Of a stretch of 64,000 nt of DNA, positions 59,168 to 64,000 are shown piece after piece (position 1 is the first letter of the stretch; each line of letters opens with the position of its first letter). A program made the position numbers and the translations under genes. Origin of the DNA: Rhizobiaceae bacterium (GTDB taxonomy: Bacteria; Pseudomonadota; Alphaproteobacteria; Rhizobiales; Rhizobiaceae); NCBI GenBank assembly GCA_029212415.1, contig JARGOF010000006.1:51818-115817 (forward strand). Direction: 5' to 3'. Under the pieces are notes generated by a model. The model made no database searches and was not told the DNA's origin. It worked only from the letters and a program-made list of their open reading frames with translations.

Positions 59168-60856
59168 ATGAGTGATATGATCCAATTGAACGACACGATC
59201 CGGATCGCCATTGTCCAGGAAAATCCGACAATGGGCGATATTAACGGTAACCTGCAGTTGGCGCGGCGGGCACGTGCCGATGCGGCAGCGCTTGGCGCGG
59301 ACCTGGTCCTTTTCACCGAACTTTTCATGTCCGGTTATCCGCCGGAGGATCTGGTTCTCAAACCGGCATTCATGAGAGCCTGTGATCGTGCGATCAACGA
59401 GCTTGCCGGCGACACGGCCGATGGAGGGCCGGGCATTGTCATCGGGTTCCCGAGACAAAATGAGCAGGGGCGTTTCAACGCGGTCGCCCTGCTGGACGGT
59501 GGCAAGATCATAGCGGAACGCTACAAGGTCGATCTGCCCAATTACGGTGAGTTTGACGAAAAGCGTGTTTTCGATCCCGGCCCCATGCCGGGACCGGTGA
59601 ATTTTCGGGGTATTCGGCTGGGTTTGCCGGTGTGCGAAGACATCTGGGGTGACCTGGGCGTGTGCGAGACCCTGGCTGAAACCGGCGCCGAATTGCTTCT
59701 GGTGGTCAATGGTTCACCCTATTATCGCGGCAAGGTCGATGTGCGTCATCAGGTTGTGATCCGTCAGGTTATCGAGAGTGGATTGCCGATCATATTTGCC
59801 AATCAATTGGGCGGGCAGGATGAGCTGGTGTTTGATGGCGCCAGTTTCGGGATCAATGCCGACAAGACGCTGGCCTTCCAGATGAAGCAGTTTGAGACCC
59901 AGATTGCTGTCGCCGAATGGCAACGTCAGGACGAGGGTTGGACATGCGCCAATGGGCCGGTGTTGCCGATACCGGCGCGCGAAGAGGCTGATTATCGCGC
60001 CTGCATGCTTGGGCTGCGCGATTACGTCAACAAGAATGGCTTCAAGACGGTCGTTTTCGGGCTTTCCGGTGGTGTCGACAGTGCTCTTTGCGCAGCGCTT
60101 GCTGTCGATGCGCTGGGCAAGGATCGTGTTCACGCCGTCATGTTGCCCTATCATTATACGTCGGATGAATCCCTCAAGGACGCACGCGATTGCGCGCAGG
60201 CGCTGGGCTTCAGATATGACACAATCCCGATATTCAAGCCGGTGGAAGGGTTTCTGGACGCGCTTGAGGAGCAATTTGAAGGCACCGAACAGGGCGTGAC
60301 AGAGGAAAATCTGCAAAGCCGCACACGCGGCACCTTGTTGATGGCACTTTCCAACAAGTTCGGTTCGATGGTGGTTACCACCGGCAACAAATCTGAAATG
60401 TCCGTGGGTTATGCGACGCTCTACGGCGACATGAATGGCGGCTTCAATCCCATCAAGGACCTCTACAAAATGCAGGTCTACGGGCTGTCCAGCTGGCGCA
60501 ACCATCATGTGCCTGATGATGCAATGGGGCCGGGCGGTATCGTGATTCCGGTCAATATCATCGACAAGGCGCCCACCGCGGAACTGCGTCCGGACCAGTC
60601 CGATCAGGATTCCCTGCCGGAATATCCGGTGCTTGATGACATTTTGGAATGTCTCGTTGAACATGAAATGGATGTCGATGCGATTGTTGAACGCGGACAT
60701 CCACGCGATCTGGTCAATCGCATGGAACACCTGCTTTACATTGCAGAGTATAAAAGACGGCAATCGGCGCCAGGCGTGAAAATTACCAAAAAGCACTTTG
60801 GACGCGATCGGCGTTATCCGATTACCAACAAGTTCAGGGATCGCGATACCCTTTGA
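59168..60856 (+). CDS. nadE: Glutamine-hydrolysing NAD+ synthase
   Basis: About 562 residues, the two-domain form. The N-terminal nitrilase-like glutaminase has the triad Glu (LFTELFMSGYPPEDL), Lys (RYKVDLPNYGEFDEKRVF) and Cys (GLPVCEDIWGDLGV). The C-terminal synthase has the ATP-binding P-loop FGLSGGVDSALCAALAVDAL and GNKSEMSVGYATLYGDMNGG. It amidates nicotinate adenine dinucleotide with glutamine-derived ammonia and ATP, the last step of NAD+ synthesis. Start ATG 59168. No other nad genes are nearby. Confidence 0.97.
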   Translation: MSDMIQLNDTIRIAIVQENPTMGDINGNLQLARRARADAAALGADLVLFTELFMSGYPPEDLVLKPAFMRACDRAINELAGDTADGGPGIVIGFPRQNEQGRFNAVALLDGGKIIAERYKVDLPNYGEFDEKRVFDPGPMPGPVNFRGIRLGLPVCEDIWGDLGVCETLAETGAELLLVVNGSPYYRGKVDVRHQVVIRQVIESGLPIIFANQLGGQDELVFDGASFGINADKTLAFQMKQFETQIAVAEWQRQDEGWTCANGPVLPIPAREEADYRACMLGLRDYVNKNGFKTVVFGLSGGVDSALCAALAVDALGKDRVHAVMLPYHYTSDESLKDARDCAQALGFRYDTIPIFKPVEGFLDALEEQFEGTEQGVTEENLQSRTRGTLLMALSNKFGSMVVTTGNKSEMSVGYATLYGDMNGGFNPIKDLYKMQVYGLSSWRNHHVPDDAMGPGGIVIPVNIIDKAPTAELRPDQSDQDSLPEYPVLDDILECLVEHEMDVDAIVERGHPRDLVNRMEHLLYIAEYKRRQSAPGVKITKKHFGRDRRYPITNKFRDRDTL

Positions 60857-61039
60857 TGGGTGGGCAGTTCCTACCCAACGCGCGCATTGGTCTGCGATGA
60901 ACTGTAACCTGGCTGCTGTCACCATCGACGGCCGGAATTTTCATTGAGTGTTCCGATCTCGCGCGTTGGACGAATGCTTGGTTTCATCGCGCAGATCGGC
61001 AATAAGTGACAACACCATATTCATTTCAGGGAGATGCAC

Positions 61040-62425
61040 GTGCGGCTTGAAACGGACAGTATCGGAGGGATTGAAGTCCCCGAAGACAAATATTGGGGTG
61101 CACAGACGCAGCGGTCCATTGAATATTTTTCGATCGGGACCGACTTGATGCCGATCGAAGTGATCCATGCTTACGGAATTCTGAAAAAGGCGGCTGCCTT
61201 GGTGAACAACGACCTGGGCCTGCTGGACGATGACAAGCGTGACATGATTGTCTCTGCGGCTGAGGACGTGGCCGAGGGCAGGCTGGATGGGCATTTTCCC
61301 TTGCACGTCTGGATGACCGGCAGCGGCACGCAGACCAACATGAATATCAATGAAGTGATTTCCAATCGTGCCATTGAAATGGCTGGGGGGGTGATGGGGT
61401 CGAAGGATCCGATCCATCCCAATGATCATGTCAATATGTCCCAGTCATCGAATGATACGTTCCCGACCGTGATGCATATGGCGGCGGTCATTCATACCAG
61501 CGCAAGACTTTTGCCGGGTGTGCGCGCGCTGCGGGACAGTCTCGATCGTAAAGCCCATATGTGGGAGAAGATCATCAAGATCGGTCGCACCCATATGCAG
61601 GATGCGACGCCACTGACACTCGGTCAGGAGTTTTCCGGCTACGTCTGGATGCTGGATGAGGGCATTGCGCGGGTCGAACATGCCTTGGCGGACGTCAAAA
61701 AACTGGCTCTGGGCGGCACGGCTGTCGGGACGGGTATCAATGCCCATCATGCGTTTGCCGCACGCTCAGCCGAAAAGATTGCCGAGCTGACGGGCATTGA
61801 TTTTTCCACTGCGCCCAACAAGTTTGCTGTGCAGGGCGCGCATGACGCTTTGGTGATGCTGCATGGTTCGTTCAAAACATTGGCCGGATCCCTGTTCAAG
61901 ATCGCCAATGACATCCGCCTTTTGTCCTGCGGACCACGATGCGGCTTCAATGAATTGGTCATTCCAGCCAATGAACCGGGGTCATCCATCATGCCGGGCA
62001 AGGTCAATCCGACCCAATGTGAGGCGCTTACAATGATCGCGGCGCAGGTCATGGGAAATGACGTCACTGTCGGTATTGGTGGGGCCAGTGGCTATCTGGA
62101 AATGAATGTCTACAAGCCTGTGATGATCAATGCGATCCTGCAATCGATCCGCCTGTTGGGTGACGGCAGTTCGAATTTCGCGCGCTTCCTGGTTGATGGG
62201 ACTGAGCCGAATGAAAAGCAGATCGCTGCCTATGTGGAAAACTCGCTGATGCTGGTCACGGCGCTCAGCCCGGTGATCGGTTATGACAAGGCAAGCCACG
62301 CGGCGCATTACTCTTTTGAACAGGTTCTTACCCTGGGCGCGGCCTGCCTTGAACTGGGTTATGTTGATGAGACTGAATTTGACAGGATCGTCGATCCGGC
62401 GAAAATGGTGCATCCGTCCGCTTGA
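61040..62425 (+). CDS. fumC: Class II fumarate hydratase
   Basis: FumC interconverts fumarate and malate without iron. About 461 residues. [20 protein letters not shown] near 90-110, [13 protein letters not shown], and the signature [16 protein letters not shown] near 315 contain catalytic residues. The GTG at 61040 is chosen since GGGAG has 6-base spacing; the ATG at 61034 is only one base from it. Paired with a class I fumarase in this window (37106-38725). Convergent with the TauE/SafE gene across 24 bases. Confidence 0.96.
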   Translation: MRLETDSIGGIEVPEDKYWGAQTQRSIEYFSIGTDLMPIEVIHAYGILKKAAALVNNDLGLLDDDKRDMIVSAAEDVAEGRLDGHFPLHVWMTGSGTQTNMNINEVISNRAIEMAGGVMGSKDPIHPNDHVNMSQSSNDTFPTVMHMAAVIHTSARLLPGVRALRDSLDRKAHMWEKIIKIGRTHMQDATPLTLGQEFSGYVWMLDEGIARVEHALADVKKLALGGTAVGTGINAHHAFAARSAEKIAELTGIDFSTAPNKFAVQGAHDALVMLHGSFKTLAGSLFKIANDIRLLSCGPRCGFNELVIPANEPGSSIMPGKVNPTQCEALTMIAAQVMGNDVTVGIGGASGYLEMNVYKPVMINAILQSIRLLGDGSSNFARFLVDGTEPNEKQIAAYVENSLMLVTALSPVIGYDKASHAAHYSFEQVLTLGAACLELGYVDETEFDRIVDPAKMVHPSA

Positions 62426-62449
62426 ATCACGAACCTGTGAGACAGGGCA

Positions 62450-63220
62450 TCAATTCATCAGAGCGATGACCGAGCGCATGAAAATATAGAGACCCAGGGC
62501 TCCAAGTGCGATGAGAAAGATCGACTTGAAGGTTTTTTCGGAAATGCGTTTTCTGATCCAGGTGCCTACCAGCATGCCGATTATGGTTGGTACCAGCCCG
62601 GCCAGTGAGAGCAACGCCAGCTTTGGAGTGAGAATGCTCTGGGCTCCGAGCGACGCCGTCAGTCCTATGGTCGATAGAGTGAACAATATCCCCATCGCTT
62701 GCACAAGCTGGTCTCGGGGCATTTGGGTCGACTGCAGATAGACGACGCCGGGAACCGTAAATACCCCTGTCAGTCCCGCCAGGATGCCGCTGATCATGCC
62801 GATAATGGGGTTCAGCCCTTTTTCAAGATGGGCAGGGACGGCAAATTGCGAACGGTTCAGGCTGAAGATGGAGTAGCTCAAGAGAAGGGCGCCTAGCAAA
62901 GCCGTGAGATAATTGACGTTGCCGCGGCTCAGGGCAAGTGTCCCTGGATAGGTGAAGATCATGGTCGCAACGAAAAACGGCCAGAAGCGCTTCAACAGGA
63001 TTATCGTGTCCTTGCCCCCGAAACCCTGCCAGAGATTGGTCGTCAGCGCAGGTATCAACAACAGCGCCATGGCTGTCGGCAGGCCGAAGATAGCGGTCAG
63101 AAGGCCAACGCCAACCAGGGGCAGACCGAAGCCGACAATGCCTTTGGTGCAGCCGGCAAGCAGAAAAACAAGACCGGTTATGATGAGAACGGAGGTGTCT
63201 GGCATGAATTGGTCGGCCAT
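62450..63220 (-). CDS. TauE/SafE family membrane permease (second copy)
   Basis: About 256 residues with 7 or 8 hydrophobic segments. FLLAGCTKGIVGFGLPLVGVGLL near residue 20 and GMISGILAGLTGVFTVPGVVYLQ near 145 are the two family repeats. Distinct in sequence from the member at 10034-10855. Likely an anion or sulfonate exporter; substrate unknown. Start ATG 63220. Upstream lies 282 bases of noncoding DNA before the plus-strand MFS gene. Confidence 0.9.
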   Translation of the reverse strand: MADQFMPDTSVLIITGLVFLLAGCTKGIVGFGLPLVGVGLLTAIFGLPTAMALLLIPALTTNLWQGFGGKDTIILLKRFWPFFVATMIFTYPGTLALSRGNVNYLTALLGALLLSYSIFSLNRSQFAVPAHLEKGLNPIIGMISGILAGLTGVFTVPGVVYLQSTQMPRDQLVQAMGILFTLSTIGLTASLGAQSILTPKLALLSLAGLVPTIIGMLVGTWIRKRISEKTFKSIFLIALGALGLYIFMRSVIALMN

Positions 63221-63502
63221 TTTTGGAAATTGGAATCTATGCCTGCAGCGGGCAGGGCATCGCTAGCATATTTCCAATGGGCAGTCTTTCCTCAGTGGCT
63301 GATAATTGGTTTTTCAAACGTATTGATTTCAGGCAAGTCTTGACCGACTTTGCGATTAGGGTGCATACATTCGGCTCCAAAACTGCACGAGCCTGACCCT
63401 TGAGCCGTATGGCCCTATCAGCTCACCTTGTTTTCCACACCTTGTCTTATCGGAAAATTATCTGCCGTTTTCAGGGCCTGCTCTGGGGTTTTCGTCTGTA
63501 AT

Positions 63503-64000
63503 ATGTCTTATTTTGCCTTTGTGCGTGACAATGTCCGCTGGCTTGCCGGCGGGTTCCTGCTGACATTTTTTTCCAGCTTTGGACAGACCTTCTTCATATC
63601 CCTGTCCGCAGGCAGCATCCGGTCGGAATTTGGCTTGAGTCATGGCGAATTTGGTTCGGTATACATGATTGCCACGTTGGCCAGTGCGCTGACCCTGTCG
63701 CAGCTCGGCAAGATCGTTGACAGCCTGAGCGTTTCTCGCGTTGCATTGATCATCATTCCTCTTCTTGCCCTGTTTGCCGCATCAATGGCTTTCGCCAATA
63801 GTCTTGTCCTTCTGGTCGTGGCAATTTTTGGCCTGCGGCTTTTCGGTCAGGGCATGATGACTCACAATGCCATTACGGCCATGGGCAGGTGGTATGTCGC
63901 GCAGCGTGGCCGCGCTGTCTCCGTCGCGTCACTGGGCCATCAGGTGGGCGAAGCGGCCCTGCCGATCATCTATGTGTCCATTGTTGCCACAGTTGGCTGG
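63503..64000 (+). CDS. MFS transporter, 3' end outside window
   Basis: The first 166 codons of an MFS protein, open to the window end. SYFAFVRDNVRWLAGGFLLTFFSSFGQTFFISL is the first helix with its preceding loop, then SHGEFGSVYMIATLASALTL, LGKIVDSLSVSRVALIIIPLL (motif A-like, G-K-x2-D) and a third/fourth helix to GQGMMTHNAITAMGRWYVAQRGRAVSVASLGHQVGEAALP. The layout, including GRWY...RGRA..., resembles the OFA/oxalate-formate or nitrate/nitrite-type branches; the family cannot be settled without the rest. ATG 63503 precedes the sequence; no ribosome-binding site is strong. Confidence 0.85.
   Translation, partial: MSYFAFVRDNVRWLAGGFLLTFFSSFGQTFFISLSAGSIRSEFGLSHGEFGSVYMIATLASALTLSQLGKIVDSLSVSRVALIIIPLLALFAASMAFANSLVLLVVAIFGLRLFGQGMMTHNAITAMGRWYVAQRGRAVSVASLGHQVGEAALPIIYVSIVATVGW

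Noticed and set aside
63458-63643. 61-residue minus-strand ORF at the window end
   Set aside because: Antisense to the MFS gene start and not protein-like.
1-64000. tRNA, rRNA, CRISPR or IS element
   Set aside because: No cloverleaf-like, repeat-spacer or transposase patterns were seen in any intergenic region; a systematic tool search (tRNAscan-SE, ISfinder) could overturn this.

Overview
The window looks like chromosomal DNA from an alphaproteobacterium of the order Hyphomicrobiales (Rhizobiales), probably an environmental or marine relative of Hoeflea, Ahrensia or Phyllobacterium-like lineages. The genus is a guess. The grounds are a UvrB with long N- and C-terminal extensions, the order cobT / cobS - DUF1289 - TIGR02281 aspartic protease, a class II (plant-type) DAHP synthase, the gph / rpiA - DUF2059 - gor neighbourhood, and a moeA-mobB-mobA-fdhD run. 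Both strands are densely coded with moderately high GC. I saw no rRNA, tRNA, CRISPR array, insertion sequence or prophage.

Layout. 1-7 kb: 3' part of an amidase, uvrB, a YciA-type thioesterase, a small secreted protein, TfoX-N, DUF2461 and extensin-like proteins. 7-16 kb: late cobalamin genes cobT and cobS (divergent), DUF1289 and a membrane aspartic protease, a TauE/SafE permease, an orphan hybrid-free sensor kinase, GST, a uracil-DNA-glycosylase-fold protein, an Lrp regulator, AlkD and a beta-hydroxyacid dehydrogenase. 16-25.6 kb: a penicillin-acylase-family Ntn hydrolase, an A/T-richer islet with a HEPN-like gene and a small remnant ORF, a MacA/MacB-type ABC exporter, and a polar amino-acid ABC importer with an intrinsic terminator between its binding-protein and permease genes. 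25.7-32.4 kb: molybdenum cofactor genes on the minus strand (moaA, two drug/metabolite exporters, fdhD, mobA, mobB, moeA). 32.7-39.4 kb: DUF971, a MarR regulator with a repeated operator facing an alpha/beta hydrolase, a PNPOx-like protein, a YkuD L,D-transpeptidase, DUF2332 overlapping a class I fumarase, and a TPR lipoprotein-like protein. 39.6-45 kb: an ada - 2OG-Fe(II) oxygenase pair, a large MscS channel, and a membrane/[2Fe-2S] protein overlapping it. 45-52.7 kb: a YcbB-type L,D-transpeptidase, gph, rpiA, DUF2059, gor and a hydrolase. 52.8-64 kb: a GH3 glycosidase preceded by two short tandem repeats, a GGCT-like protein, aroG (class II), a GFA protein, a DODA-type dioxygenase, a hemerythrin-like protein, nadE, fumC, a second TauE/SafE permease, and the 5' part of an MFS transporter cut by the window end.

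How the genes fit together. Several themes recur: DNA repair (uvrB, UDG-like, AlkD, ada with a 2OG-Fe(II) oxygenase), glutathione metabolism (gor, GST, GFA, GGCT), cofactor supply (cobT/cobS, Moco/bis-MGD genes and fdhD, nadE), cell-wall remodelling (two L,D-transpeptidases, GH3, extensin-like) and central carbon (class I and class II fumarases, rpiA, gph). Most of the region is ordinary core genome. The less ordinary spots are the HEPN islet (about 18.8-19.85 kb), the redox-membrane protein/MscS overlap (41.5-45.1 kb), the ada/2OG oxygenase overlap, the two-helical-turn direct repeat at the marR promoter, and the tandem repeats ahead of the GH3 gene. I did not find an unambiguous new multi-gene system; the HEPN islet is the best candidate.
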